64,000 bases of DNA from Acanthochlamys bracteata (GCA_019914995.1 CM034138.1:7384535-7448534); one strand, 5' to 3'; counted from the first letter of the stretch, positions 45,164 to 58,164 are shown. Program-made: numbers and translations. Notes: generated from the letters alone by a model not told the origin.

Positions 45164-48100
45164 TTATTGCAGCCTTTGCTTCTTTTTCCTTCGCTCTCTC
45201 TCACGTCTTTCTTCCTCCTCAATGAGGCGTAGCTGCTCCTCATCTTCCTTTCTAGCAATCCTCGCACTGCAAGCATATAATGGCAGCATTTAGCAAAAGT
45301 GGAACCTCCGTCCAAGATTTGAGTAGTAATGTTATGCAATCATCATGGATCTTGTAAACCAATTGCGCAATATACACGATTTAGTTTCTTGGTATCAAAT
45401 GTTACACTAGATAGATCATTGTTATCTATTTACGGCTGAAGAGACTGAAATCTTTCTTTGTCAATGTAGCTATTTGAAAGAATACATCATGTTAGCAAAC
45501 ATAAATTAAGCACACCTCACCACAAGTTACATCTTTATGCCCAACTTATTAAGATCAAGGACGAAGCAGGTGCGAATGTTCATTTAAAAGCCCACAATGC
45601 AAGAAATCAGATTGCAAAATACTTATCTACAAGCTGTACATTTAATTAGATTGTTTAGACCAATAAAGCAGTAGATTCATGTTGAGCAACTTACCTTCTC
45701 CTTTCTTCATTCTGGATTGTATCAAAACCAACTTCCATGTCACTGTCATCATCGTCCATCCCCGCCCATTTGCTAGGGTCATACCTGCATGTACAAAATT
45801 GCATTCATTAGTATGATAAAACTACTAAAAGGAAAGGATATCAAGCAGACAAGATGAAAAAGTATGAGAAATATAATATTTCCTAGACAAAACAAGTTGG
45901 ATGATATGGTATCTACTGAGCGAGGAAATGGCATATAACATGGTCATCGTCTACCAATAGACCAGGTGGCTTATGCATCTGAATTGGGACCAAGTACATT
46001 ATGCATTCTTAGATCCTAGATAGACTAAGCCAAATATTACTAGAAACAAACCAGTCCATATCAAAGTATTTTGGTACAACCCCATTTGACATACAATTGC
46101 AAAAATACAGAGTCATTGTAACGAGCTGAAGGCACATGGAAAGTAGAACAGGGTCATCGAAAGTTCAGAAGTCGCTAATAGATACCAACCTTTTGCCGAG
46201 CATGCTGCGTAGCATTGAAAAAGCTTCACTCTGATCACCTTCCAAATCATCGTCCAATTCCCTATGCACTACCTTTTTCTTTGGGTAGTCCTCAGGCTTA
46301 TGTCTGATAAGCTTAGGAGGCTTCATCAAATGTAATTTGATGGAAATGAGAATTACATTTACAAAAAGTATAGGAAAGGCATCAAATCAAATCTCTGGCC
46401 TAGAACTGTTCTTGTAACAAGCATACCTGAGATCTGGAAGAAGCTAATGGCTGTTTTGATCGCTGCTGCACTTTTTCAGATGGATGTGGTACTCCTTTCG
46501 GTTCAACATGCCGAATGTGGGCGGAGGACGGAGGCCTTACTGATGAGGACATATTCTTCATATTGTGATCACTTTGAGGCCTTACTGAGAAAGGCTTCTT
46601 CTTCAAAACATGCTGAGTTTGGACCGTTGAAGGAATCCTATTTGTATTTACAGACTGAGAAGGGGGAGCCTTGGAGGGTAAAGCTTTATGAACTGAAGGC
46701 CGCCCAGGTCCATTTCCAACACTGCTACCATGCACTTTACTTGGATTGGTGGAAGGTAGCTTGGATTTGCTCGTGGAATCTGCTTTTCCCGGGACAGCCT
46801 TTCCTTGCATAGGCCAATTTGTATATGTGGAGCTTTTCTTGTTGTGGCCACTGGACAGGGGCTTGCTTAATGGTGTCTTGCTCCTCAACGGATTACGATC
46901 TATGTGGGCATCTTCCATATTAGGAATGAGGAAAACCTGTATAAGTAAGTTACATGAAAGGACAAAATGTGCCTAAACGGTGCAAATAAGTGTAAAAGAC
47001 AAACAGTAGAAGCATACCATGATTATGAACTGCAGCTTTTGATGGTGCTGAATGCTGCTCCTTTACTGCATCAGGAATATCGGCATCATCGGAAAGCAGG
47101 AACGAGTAATCCCGCATGTCCTTAAGGGTTTGTGCTTTCTTTTTCACCTGCACAGACAAAAATAATTGCACTGATGAGCTAAAGATACAGTCAAAGTAAA
47201 TAAAATAAAAAAAATATATAAAAAGGGAGGAAAGATAAACAAGAAGAAGGTCGAAGTGAGTAAGACCTCATTAACAGGTTTAGGATGCTGCCGGTCCATA
47301 TGCAACTTAGGCCCAGTAGAGGTGGCAAAAGGTAGCCTTCTATTCTGAGTGAAAATTGCTATGTCAAACACACAAAGAGGACTAACACAAACAAAAATCA
47401 AGTGGGAAATGATACATACATCAGATGAAACGCTCGAGGTCTTTGATGTCATATTCCGAGCTTGCTCTAGGGAGAGGTTCGCTTCTAGAACTCGTTGAGC
47501 AATTACTGGTTTTGAAGGGCCAAAGAAAGAGCCAAATCTGTAACATGTACATGGACAAATTTCATGTAAGATTCCCCATAATGAGAGATCTTATACATGA
47601 ACATGTGAAATAATAAAGTGCAAACCCAAATAAGTTAATACATATCTTGAAGCAAGAGGCTCTTTACAATTTTTCCTAAATATTACAATTACAAAGCTTA
47701 GGCAGACCCTAAACCAAGAGGGGCCCCAGAAATAAGAAAGCCTGGATCACAAAAGGTACCAATATCTGATTCACCATCAAGCTCTCCTATCTCTCTGACA
47801 AGTTACATAAGCTGATATGTAATTATGCAATATGAATATTGTCAACAAACAGCCAATTCCAGGGGCAAACTTTCTCTTTCTGAACCATACATGAGGAGCA
47901 ACTAACATGAACATACCCAATAACATAGATAACTTAACCACTTAAATCCTTTATGACCAACATATTTAGAACGAAGGCGAGATATGACAACTTTGTCAGC
48001 ATTGCATGACAAACATCAAGGTGCAATAAATCCTTAGGCTAGTTGACAATAAGCAATTTATGTATCTGATAAGTGCCTTTGGCCTTCTACAGTTATCGAA

Positions 48101-48508
48101 GTACACAGAAAAATAAATGAACTCACGTATCGCTTGGCGCCTTTTTCTTTCCCTGCGACTGTCCAATCTGACCAAGATCCTTTGCATTGTTTCTTCTCAA
48201 CTTTTTCCTAAACTGATCTTTTAGCTTTTCTCTTAATTCTAGAATCCGCTGCTCATCCGGATTGGGCCCTGCTTCCTCTTCCTGCTCCTCTTCTTCTTCT
48301 TCCTCTTCATCTTCATACTCATCGAAGTCTTCGTATTCTTCATTACTCAAACCGTACCCCTATGAAACAACCAACAATACATCAATACAACTTCATCTCA
48401 ACTATTAACATAATAGCAAATCTAACCCAATAAAAACGCCCAACTGTTTTCAATAAAAATCAGTAAATTTGAGAAGAAACAACTTACATTTCTGTGGTGG
48501 GCCGGCAT
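45164..48508 (-). CDS. SPT2 family chromatin protein
   Basis: Nine exons join in frame to about 462 residues: 48508-48488, 48359-48127, 47537-47420, 47344-47267, 47147-47018, 46911-46427, 46320-46190, 45784-45695 and 45266-45164. The start MPAHHRN joins GYGLSNEEYEDFDEYED and a long run of acidic residues. Then come RILELREKLKDQFRKKLR, a Ser/Pro/Lys-rich disordered middle in exon 6, and the SPT2 C-terminal domain: YPKKKVVHRELDDD, FSMLRSMLGKRYDPSKWAG, DDDDSDMEVGFDTIQNEE, ARIARKEDEEQLRLIEEEER and a basic end. SPT2 domain proteins are H3-H4 chaperones that act during transcription elongation in the nucleus. The exon 6 acceptor is an AAG rather than CAG, chosen because it alone keeps the frame. 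Only introns flank the coding pieces and no lesion was found. Confidence 0.9.
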
Positions 48509-49187
48509 CTAAACCAAACCTATTTCAATTGTGAAAAGACAAGATGCAATCTTGAAGATCCCAATTCCAGCAATTAGCTATCTGAAAAAATTCCAAATTT
48601 CTGTTACACTCCCAACTCAAATTAACACCACAAACCGACCAAATAAACATTTCAACCAACAAAATTTCTTAAAAAATTCTAACAAACCCTGACTGAATCA
48701 GCAAAAAATAAAGATCCAATCTTGAAGTTCCCCAACCCACCAATCAGCTATCTGAAGAATTCAAACTATCTACTAAATTCGCTACTCAAATCAACACCAC
48801 ATACCACGCGAAATAAAATTTTCAATCAAAATAAAATTTATTTTTAAAAAATTCAAACCACAAATATAACAAATTCCAATCATTTCAACAGACGAAAAAA
48901 CACAAATCAATCAAAAGAAATCGAGAGAACTTACTCACCGAAGCTTTTAGATCTCTAATTGAGATTCACTTCAATCAATTGATCGATCGGTTCAATTCTT
49001 GAAGTCGAAATAAAGAAAAAGGGAAAAATAAAGAAGTCAGAGAATCGAAAGAAGTTAGTTTTATAACAACCACAACAACAAAGCCACGAGTCAGATAATC
49101 AGATTTGGACTAGTTTCTGGGCTTTCTTTATTGAGCCTTCGTATAGGCCCATTAAGCTTGATCTGAATGTTTAGTTTATTGGGCTAA
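48509..49187. other. SPT2 5' UTR region and upstream DNA
   Basis: Two similar stretches (AAGATGCAATCTTGAAGATCCC-like at 48540 and AAGATCCAATCTTGAAGTTCCC-like at 48711), each followed by AGCTATCTGAA, suggest a small local duplication of about 170 bases in the 5' UTR or its intron. An AG donor/acceptor pair near 48935 may mark a 5' UTR intron. No coding sequence. Confidence 0.4.
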
Positions 49188-49483
49188 AGGCGTGTTTTAA
49201 ACGCATGTAATTTCACTTTCTTTCGCCAGATTTTGAGTTCCGAAAAATTAATATGTTTCAATAATATAAGAAACATAAAACTTTACTTTTATATACAGAA
49301 CTCTAATTTTAACTTTTTTATTTACACACTTTCCAATATAATTATATCTTTTAATTTTTAATATTTTTTTAAAATCTATTGAAACACAAATACTGAACTC
49401 TACTTTTACTTCAATTTTTAGAAAATTTTATTTTCTATTTTTCACTTTCACGAAACTCAATTACGGGCATTTGAAACACGCCC
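49188..49483. mobile_element. Tourist-like MITE, 296-bp family, copy 2
   Basis: The start is AGGCGTGTTTTAAACGCATG and the end is CGGGCATTTGAAACACGCCC, flanked by TAA on each side (49185-49187 and 49484-49486). The interior is AT-rich. It sits just beyond the SPT2 5' region. Confidence 0.88.
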
Positions 49484-49739
49484 TAAAAGAATAGACCGAC
49501 TAAGAATTAGATTGATTCGGCCATAAACTTTACATTAATAAATAATATCCTAATAGAACTTTTAATCAACAACATGGCAGTTTTTTGTTGTTCAGTAATT
49601 TTTTCTTTTTGTAAAAATGATACTTTTTGAGAAAAACAGGTAACGCTAACTGTTATTTATATCGGAAATTCTGTTGGGCTGCTAAGCCCATAACTAAGTC
49701 CACATAAGAGGACAACTGTGAAAGCCCATTTAACTTTGC

Positions 49740-50440
49740 GTATCTGTTCTTTTTTACGTGCGCTAGACGCGAGCAGTGGGGACGGCGATCATGGTTCGAC
49801 CGACGGCTGCCGGATTTCTAACCTGTGCGCGTTGGTCATCAGCCACTTGAACTACTGGGCGTTTATCTTCTGCTTCGTGGGCGGAGGTAAACGACGTGAT
49901 GATGGTCGGAGCTTCGCCCATCCAACGTTCGTTCAGCATTTCTCAGGAGAACTCGACTCTACATTGGATGCATTCGTTCCAAAGGTAAATTTTGGAGTTT
50001 GATTTCAGTTTCTGATTCTCTTCTTTTCTAGTCGAATTTGATTGATTTGTTTCAAGGATTGCGAGTTTGATTTTGCGTGATAAAATTATAGGAGAAATTC
50101 GTGAAGTTTAAATTCAAAATGTTAATGACACTTGAAAACAGAGAATCTTCCACATTTTCTTATAGGAATCTGGTGCTATCAATTGTCGATTAGCTCTCGA
50201 CTGAATGAACAGATCAATAGCAACTCGATGAAAGCCGGATTCCTAAACGAGCAACTGACAAGTTCAACTGTCTAGTAAACCATTAACAACCTAGCTGCTA
50301 CAATTACCGCACAGAGTAAGGAACCCAATTTGCAGAGCAGCAGTAGTTCAGCCCCGGGCAATTCCAAATACCGCAGTTCGACTCCAGAAGGTGGCGATCC
50401 TCCTTCGGTAGAATTTCAAGCTTTGGACAACTGATTATTT
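49740..50440 (+). pseudogene. Unidentified decayed two-exon locus
   Basis: A GC-richer segment at about 49745-49985 has open frames with coding-like composition (one reads FAHPTFVQHFSGELDSTLD then AFVPK before a GTAAAT donor-like site) but no ATG in frame. After an acceptor-like TTATAG, 50168-50440 reads SSRLNEQINSNSMKAGFLNE, QLTSSTV, two consecutive stops, TINNLAATITAQSKEPNLQ, SSSSSAP and PEGGDPPSVEFQALDN then a stop. The tandem TAG-TAA and the missing start suggest a dead gene. I do not recognise the family. Confidence 0.4.
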
Positions 50441-51857
50441 TCAATTCTTTCATGGAAGAGCAACACCTTCTGACCGAATGTTTCGAAGTCGACGATTCAA
50501 GCTAACAGGTGACAATTGTGTATTAATAGTTCTTTAATCTAATTATTTGTACATCAGAATTTTATTTATGTCAAATAGTGAGCCCACCAAAGAAGGCCCA
50601 TTTAGAGTGTAGCTGTAGCAATAGCAACCGGAGTTGCCAAGTGCGACAAAGGCGGGTGGGGGTCCACCTGAACCTGAACCATATTTTGAAAATAAAATTT
50701 TCTAAAATGAATGATATGTTAAATATTTTAGAAAAAAAAATTTAGTTTTATTATTTTAAAAATATATAAAGATTAAGTAATAATAAAATTTTATGAAATA
50801 AAAGTTTTGTTATACTTTTTAAATTTTTAAAAATATATTTTAGAATATTGTAAAAAAATTGATGAAAAATATGAATAAAAAATTAGAATAAGAAAGAGTT
50901 GAAAGTATTTCCACACACCACTTAATTGCAAAAAAAACTCTACTTTTTTTACATTTTGAGTGAAATTATTTTATGTGTTTTAATTATCATTTCGAATTTT
51001 ATTTTCGCTTTCTCACTAAATCTCATTTTTATCAAAATTTAGTTCTAAACTATATTTTACATGTTTCATTACACACTCGAATTTTAGTTAGATCGAACTT
51101 CAGTTGTTACCAAATTTTATTTTTACAAAAGTGAAATTTACTTTTACGCAAGTAAACTACGACCTAAACCTGCATGTCTAGGACTCATAAAACCGTTTGA
51201 GATAGCTGTAAAAGTAGAGCCTTTAGATAAAAATAATGATATAGTTTTGATAGGTTTTTATGAATTTTTTGAAATTTTTTTTGTACGTGTAATTATCATA
51301 TAAAAAAAGTTTTAAAGCACTGTGCTCTATGCAGGAATTTTTTTTGGGCTTCAAAAGTCTATAAACACTCTCTAAAAGTCATGCCAAAGATGGACTTAAA
51401 CAAATTCCCCTGCTTCAGCTAATGCAACTAGAAAACACAGCTATCTTGCATTTTGTTGGAAACGTACACATTTGTATTCTTGTACAAGAGAAAACACATT
51501 CCCACATACCAACAACTTGGCTAGCAGAAAACGGAAAACATTCTTTGCCAACCCTCTCTCTCTATATATAATCATAGTGAAGGTTCTGTATATTAAACAT
51601 GAACCACCAGTTCAACAAAAAGCCAGTTCCCCGAGATATATTTAATACATATTTCTTTTGGGAGAAACTTTCTAAGATGTTAATTTTGTTAGACTAATTG
51701 AGGTTTTCAGCCTACTCTCTTTTTTGTCCAAGTTGTAAGATTCTGTACAAGGTCGCTTGGAGATGGATGTCACAAACTTGATCTGGTTTCGAAACAGGGA
51801 ACTCCCAGTTGGAACATGTGTGATGCTGAAGGTTGAATTTTCAGCGGTCGTGTTGGC
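50441..51857. other. Intergenic AT-rich DNA and GT14 3' flank
   Basis: MITE-like A/T-rich DNA at 50.68-50.93 kb and 51.0-51.15 kb is followed by the probable 3' UTR of the glycosyltransferase (about 51.6-51.86 kb). No gene was recognised. Confidence 0.4.
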
Positions 51858-54800
51858 TCATTTGTGCAGCGATAATGAAGCAGGATCATAAGGACCGACC
51901 AACCCTAAATTCAGAAGACGAAGTCCAGCATCAGGGGAAAACTTCCTAGCAAACAGAAAGCAAGGCACGAATATCGCATTGCTCTGACACCACTCCGTGC
52001 GGTACTCGGTCTCATAGTAGACATGGTTAATGTCCTGCAAAAGGAAAAAGCACCCTAAGAACAATAGTTGATAGCTAAATTATGTAAGAGATCCACCTGA
52101 GCACATGATTGATTGCCACCTATCAGCAATTGTAAATTTGCCATCATAATGAAGTTCTTCTTGCAAAAGCTTCCACAAGATGCTCCCAGCAGACAAAGAT
52201 GGCATTATTAGCCAGGGAAAGCAACTAGAGTTTGGCCTTGCAAAAGTGAAACCCCAGGATGCAAGCAAGGAATCTAGGAGTTCCTAAGGAAGAAGAAGAA
52301 ACTAACTACAAGTAACCTAGGCCTAGCCAATTTGTCAGGATACTAAGGGTAGATGTGCACCCAATCCCATTTCGTGCAGGCTGATAATCTTATTCAAAGG
52401 TAGATGTACGCAGCAGACAGTAGTCAGTACAATATCCATTAGATTATTAAGAATGTCTCCCTCCTCACTAACAAACAACAATAGCAATAATGACAGAGCA
52501 ACCACAATGTTAGATATAGCAAGTATGAATTGTCCGCACAACTCAGCATTAGACAAAGTGGACATACATATCAGTGTTGCTAACTGTATTGGAATGTTGG
52601 GTAGAGTATGGAATAATTGATACGTATAAAGAAAATTTGTCACACAAGACGCCAATGTTTGCAAGAAATTGTATGGCTACAAAAACAAGAGAGCTCACCT
52701 TTATTTCCTTAATGTGCTCAGGACTTGCGTCAGGGTATTCAAATGTGAAAGGATGCCAAGTGTGTGTATCCATGTGATTTTTGGATTGTTTCCAAGCAGT
52801 ATATGTCAATGTTCTCCTCTCCAATTCATCTTCAAGTTCACTCATCTAGAGGGCAAAGTTAGCAGAATAAAGATTAAAACAAGGATCATGAATTTATATA
52901 AGTCCATGATGTACCTATGAGACAATTAGGATAATTGAACCAAAAACACACATATGTGCAAGCACATACACCCGCGCACATACACACACAAAAAAAAAAA
53001 GGCTGAGCCATACAGGAATCTTACAGAAAGTAAGGTCTGCACATAATGCTCATCCGGGATGCAGTTGTGTGCCGTCTGCATAAATCGTTTCTGCCAAATT
53101 ATGGTAAGTAGAAATGAGATACTAATCAACTTATATACTGAAAACAACCAATCATGCAGATGTATCAAAGGAGATAAAGCAAGATGAATAGTGCACGTCT
53201 TAACTTGAAGTGATGAAGTATATACTCATTTTGTTTTCATAATATATTTGGCTATTCTCTTCAATATAGCAGCACTTACAACCTTTCTTTACAGCTTCTC
53301 TAAGAAAAACAAAAATAGATAGAGATAGTAGCTGAAAGAGCCTCACATAAGAAAGAGCAAAGTCTACCATATGCTTTATGTGATAAGGCAACTCACCAAA
53401 ATACGTTTCCGTTCAGCATCTACAGCCGGTCTTCTCTGCACTATGACAAGTAAACTTACATCAGTATAGACTTATCAACATCTTACAGAGACTGACATAG
53501 TAACCAACTCCCCTTTACTATCCATAGAACTAGAATCAAAATATAACAGCTAAACAAGTGACATGATGTTGTCCTAATCATATTCATAATATTAATACTA
53601 GTTCTTATATGGAAAGAATATGTACGAATTACAGGCAAAAATCAAGGAACTCAGGGATAAAAAAGATTCTAATCCCTCAACGACAGATGCCCGAGACGAC
53701 ATCGGCTCATCTATTTTTATTCAAGATCTATCAAAATTAAAGGAAGAGATTGTTGTATCAAAATATGCGCTAAGAAATTCAAATGAGCTGGATGCCACCT
53801 TCAAATAAAAGGAATTCAATAAATTGAAGATCTTAATTACCTTGCAGTAATTTTTAAATACAGGAGACACAAGATCATCGGCTGCAAGAACTTCTGCATG
53901 ATCTCTAATTAACACCATCCACTGCAGAAGATTCAAAAATAGGTTTAATATAAATTAAATGGAAAGCAGCCTGTGCAAGTACAAAGATGAAGTTTTAGAA
54001 CTTAGACTAAAAATTACCTGGGATCCTTTCCTCCACTTGTCCTTTGGAATAACAGGAGACATTTTTATATTGTAGCGACCTTCTTTTGCATCAATAAAGC
54101 TAGTCATCAAAACAACAGGAAGTTTAAGTCAGGATTGCCAAACGAATGCCTTAATCATTATAGAAATAAAATTCTGAATGCAACGAATCTCCGCTAAAAG
54201 AGTAAACCAGATTTAAAGACCATGTCTAGTTTAATCTTGAAGTAAGGAAAAACATTTGAACTAGGGATAGAGAAGACTACCTGTCCACAAAACTTTTAGG
54301 AGAAGACATGACATAGTTGTATATATAGCTCAAGTTGTAAAGGGGAACACAGCTGCAAGATATAGTTTCATATTAAATACCGAATCTGGCAGTATAAAGT
54401 CAAACATTCACCTAATTGCAATAAACCAGGAGCAATGAGAATGAAGCAAAGAAACACTTCAAGGAATTTATCTTGAGCGATATGATGTCATAGGGAATAC
54501 CACTGAGCCTAAAAGAGATATCTTTCACAAAAGATGTTGAAGATATGATAAAACCTATGGCAACATGAATGAAGCCCTCTTTCTTCCACCTAGCTTAATA
54601 TATAAAGTTCTCAAAGTATTCCAAAAGAAGAATACAATAGTAACAGTTTAAATGATAATGCAGGCGATAAATTATGATTAACAGCCAAAAAAGACAAACT
54701 TTTGTATCTGTTACTATATACATATCCCTAACAACTTATATAATCCTTCTCCTATTTCTAAAGAGACGCCAAACAATGACCTGGGAAGTTTAAGGACAAT

Positions 54801-56033
54801 TTGGTATCACTGAGCGTACGGCCCGCACTCACATGTCACATCATGCATCTCATAAATATCCTAGAGAGCTTTTAAAGTACCTTACAACCAAAACTCCATA
54901 CAACTATCTATGCTCTAGTAGGTAGAGCATGCAACTAATACAAAGAGCAATCCACAGTCCCACAGAAAAGATTTGATAGGAACATAGGCAGATGCTTGAA
55001 ATTCTTACAGAATTGTGCCAAACTACCCAATTAGTTCATCATGTACCTATCCGACAGTAGAACAAATCGTTGGTTAGCAGGATCCTGCAAGGCTGCTTTA
55101 AGCAGCAACTGTTCGGCTTCAATCATGCTTGCCTCCCCCCATGCTACCTGCAATCAAAGATCATCCTACTAATCTTAGAATGTGCTCTTCGTTTCCCCAA
55201 TAACTGAGACTCGACAAATCCCAGAAACACAAACCTTGATGCTATTTCGAAGCTGCCGACCATAAAAGAAGTGCGACCTGGTTGTTGTCTTGTCAAGAAC
55301 AAAACCAGGTTCCGAATGTACGTGAATCGAGAACTTTGCCTTCTCAGCATTCTATCAAACATCATAAAGGCATTATTGCAACACAGCTAGAACAAAAAAA
55401 TGAAACGACTAAGCACGGATAATATAATAAATAAATTCAGCATACATATAAGGTTCAAGACTTTTGTTTCATAGGTATCTACATACAATTATTTCTAGAG
55501 AAATTATAGAACTTTATTGTTCCAAGAACAAAATTTATACAGAAACTCAACATGTCTACACTTCGTAAGAATTTCCGTGACGCATAAGAATTTCCACGAA
55601 CATAACTTAATTCATGAAACATTATCCGTGATCCATAACTTTACCCTAATTTCAATTCTTGAAGAAATTTCTAAAAGAGAAATTGTACAACTTCCTTTTT
55701 GTTCCAAAATGGAACTTTCCACTCAAATATACCAATTGTTACCTGAAAGAAGGTGTGCCACAGGAAATCGAGGGGAACATTCCTCCTGACCAAGAACAAG
55801 AAGGCTACCTTGGGTACTCCATCAAAGGGCTCGACCGACTGGAGCACGGTGGCGGCACGTAGGGCCGGGTGAATCGACGGCGACAGAGCTCCGGAGTGGA
55901 TTTTGAGTATCGCGGAGACGCAGAAGAGGACGCAGAGCACCGCCAGGGCCAGGAACTGTTTCTGGAACTTCTTATGCGCGGCAGCCGACAACAGTCCTGG
56001 AAGCAGCGGCGCCGATGCCGATTTCTTCCTCAT
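51858..56033 (-). CDS. GT14 / BC10-like glycosyltransferase (core-2/I-branching GlcNAc-transferase family)
   Basis: Ten exons join in frame to 390 residues: 56033-55743, 55351-55235, 55147-55047, 54352-54281, 54099-54018, 53921-53841, 53435-53397, 53090-53025, 52845-52699 and 52034-51858. The N-terminus MRKKSASAPLLPG is cytosolic and basic. A signal anchor (QFLALAVLCVLFCVSAIL, about residues 25-42) makes it a type II membrane protein of the Golgi. The luminal domain has PKVAFLFLVRRNVPLDFLW, FSIHVHSEPGFV, VAWGEASMIEAEQLLLKAAL, NQRFVLLSDSCVPLYNLSYI, KDKWRKGSQWMVLIRDHAEV, NCIPDEHYVQTLLS and a C-terminal CLFARKFSP-like block. The family includes rice BC10, needed for cell-wall cellulose and arabinogalactan-protein levels. 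The sugar donor is not certain. All junctions keep conserved residues, so it looks functional. Confidence 0.93.
53620..53808 (+). other. Small antisense open frame in a GT14 intron
   Basis: On the plus strand, inside the intron between the exons ending at 53841 and starting at 53435, an ATG-started frame of 62 residues begins MYELQAKIKELRDKKD and continues SSIFIQDLSKLKEEIVVSK. It is Lys/Glu-rich and predicted helical or coiled coil, and its composition is more coding-like than the intron around it. It may be a captured gene fragment or chance. I do not recognise a family. Confidence 0.25.
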
Positions 56034-56531
56034 CGATCAATCGATTTCTCTTTACAGATACTGAAATCTCTCTCTCTCTCTCTCAGTTTCTTGATTTCTT
56101 GGAGAAATTCTGAATTCAAGAAGAAAGCAATGAAAATCTTGAAACTGCGTGATGGTTCTTCTTGGAAAGAAACGAAGAAGAAAATAAATGAAACAACATT
56201 TTGTGATGTCGTTGCTTTCTCATTCATTCCCATTTGTTTTATTTTGTTTGAAATCTTGAACTAACAATAACAATTCTAATTAAAAATTGATTTTATTTGA
56301 TTGAATGATTTCAGGTGGAATGTAATGGAAGGAATTTATTGATGGAACTTTAAGCAAAACAAACTTTGTTTTACGTTAATTAATTTAACTTATTAATTAC
56401 TTCTTTGACCAAACTTTTTTCAATTCTATAATACATTATGTATTATATATTTATTTTTGTTATTTTGCATAATTAGGTACCAAAATTTAAATTTAGAAGA
56501 ATTTTTCATAACATGTGAGGAAACATGCTAA
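56034..56531. promoter_or_regulatory. GT14 gene promoter and 5' UTR side
   Basis: Directly upstream of the start codon (on the minus strand) is a short GA/CT repeat (CTCTCTCTCTCTCTC at about 56071-56085 on the plus strand), common in plant 5' UTRs. Beyond it the DNA is AT-rich up to a pair of MITEs. No specific element is certain. Confidence 0.4.
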
Positions 56532-56827
56532 GGGCGTGTTTGAAATGCCCGTAACTCTATTTTTTTCCATCAGATTTTGAGTTCCGAACAGTTTCTATAT
56601 TTTAATTACACAAAAAATTCAGAACTCCACTTCCACATACAGAACTCCAGTTCTAACTTTCTTATTTACATATTTTTCAATACAATTATATCTTTCAATT
56701 TTCAACATACTTTCAAAATCTATTGAAACACAAATATTGAACTCCACTTTTATTTTATTTTTCAAAAAACTCTACATCATACTTTTCACTTTCACGAAAT
56801 TCAGTTACGGGCATTTAAAACACGCCC
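56532..56827. mobile_element. Tourist-like MITE, 296-bp family, copy 3
   Basis: The start GGGCGTGTTTGAAATGCCCG and the reversed end GGGCGTGTTTTAAATGCCCG give a nearly perfect inverted repeat of about 27 bp. TAA flanks both sides. This is the best-preserved copy of the family, and it has the same 296-bp length as copies at 34.8 and 49.2 kb. Confidence 0.9.
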
Positions 56828-56830
56828 TAA

Positions 56831-57105
56831 ATGTATATTTCAAACATCAGTAGCTCTACTTTTTTCGCCAGTTCATATATTTCAATTATATAAAAGATTC
56901 AAAACTCTATTTTTATATATGAAATTCTAATTTTAATTTTTTTATTTATATACTTTTAATATAATTATATTTTTTTAATTTTTAATACATTTTTAAAAAC
57001 TATTGAAAATACAAATACTAAATTTTAGTTTCATTTTATTTTTCAAAAAAATTTATTTTTTATTTATTTTTATAAAATTCAATTACCAATATTTGAAACA
57101 CGTTT
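56831..57105. mobile_element. Tourist-like MITE, same family, diverged, abutting copy 3
   Basis: It begins ATGTATATTTCAAACATCAG and ends AATATTTGAAACACGTTT, then TAA. It keeps the interior order of the family but with many changes, so it is older. The single TAA at 56828-56830 serves as the flank of both copies, as if copy 3 inserted at the TAA target of this one. Confidence 0.72.
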
Positions 57106-58150
57106 TAAAAAGATATCGGGACCCAATTTGTAAACGTTTTTTTCATAAAAATTTCATAAATAGACTGAGAAGCTTCGTTTCATACATTCCATGTGAATCA
57201 TAACAACAAAGCTGCTGCTTCTTCATGAGTTTCATTATTATATATGGAATTTTTATCAATAATAAATAATAAGTTTGGTTATATTAGAAAAAATTCATCA
57301 ATTTGTCGTTACTTTTAAAAAGCCTAAATTAAGCAATGCTAATTACTCATTTATTTTAGATTCCGACAGTTGTTATACTATTATTATGCCCATACCAATA
57401 CTTTTAATTTATTTTGATAAATAAATTTTATTATTTTGATTTAAAAAATTAATAAAAATAAATATATATAAAATTTATATATTTTTTAAAGTTTTAATAA
57501 AATATTATTGCTAAATGCGTCCTGTGCATCTAGAGACTTATGTAATGCTCTAGAATCTTTACGTATTTTGTATAAAGCTACGTGGGCGGAGCTTTTTTTT
57601 TTCAATTTTTTATTTCGTTAATCCTAATAAAGCTTTTAAAATATTTTACAAAATTTTTTAAAAAATTTTAATAATACAAAAAAATTTTATGTTGTAAAAT
57701 TTTTGTATTAATTATTTTATTATTTTTTTAATTAAAAAAATAAAACTAATTTTTCAAAATTTTTAAAATATTTTTTTTTCGAAAAACTTATTTTCAATAA
57801 GTATTTGTAAATATTTCCTAAATGTATCGGAAAACGTTTTTTATCATTGCGTTTAAAATAATCAACACGGTTCATTAAAAAGATTGAATATTATAAATAA
57901 AGATTTGAACTCCCCATTTTGAACTTTTTAAAAGTTGTAATAATCAAGTACCTATATAAGCTTTCCAAACATTCTAGTGATACTTTTTTTCATTCATACT
58001 TTTTCACTCTTCTCTGTTCTATTCTTTTTAGAACAAGGAAGCACAGAATACTAAATCTCCACAAAAACTTGCAAAACTGTGGACGGAAACCCAAATTATT
58101 TGATGAAAACATGCGTCACAAATTACAGCAAGCAGAAATTCCTTGTTTTG
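57106..58150. other. Intergenic AT-rich DNA
   Basis: A/T-rich MITE-like sequence (57.4-57.85 kb) with no recognised gene. The PPR fragment starts at its right edge. Confidence 0.4.
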
Positions 58151-58164
58151 GAACGGGTAAAACT

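Noticed and set aside
46447-46976. Plus-strand frames over SPT2 exon 6
   Set aside because: They are shadows of the Ser/Pro-rich SPT2 exon on the other strand.
55869-56264. 131-residue plus-strand frame near the GT14 start
   Set aside because: It is antisense to GT14 exon 1 and its 5' UTR and has no domain.
57003-57203. Hydrophobic 66-residue frame
   Set aside because: It begins in the AT-rich MITE at 56831-57105, and its Phe/Ile-rich text is what A/T-rich DNA gives by chance.
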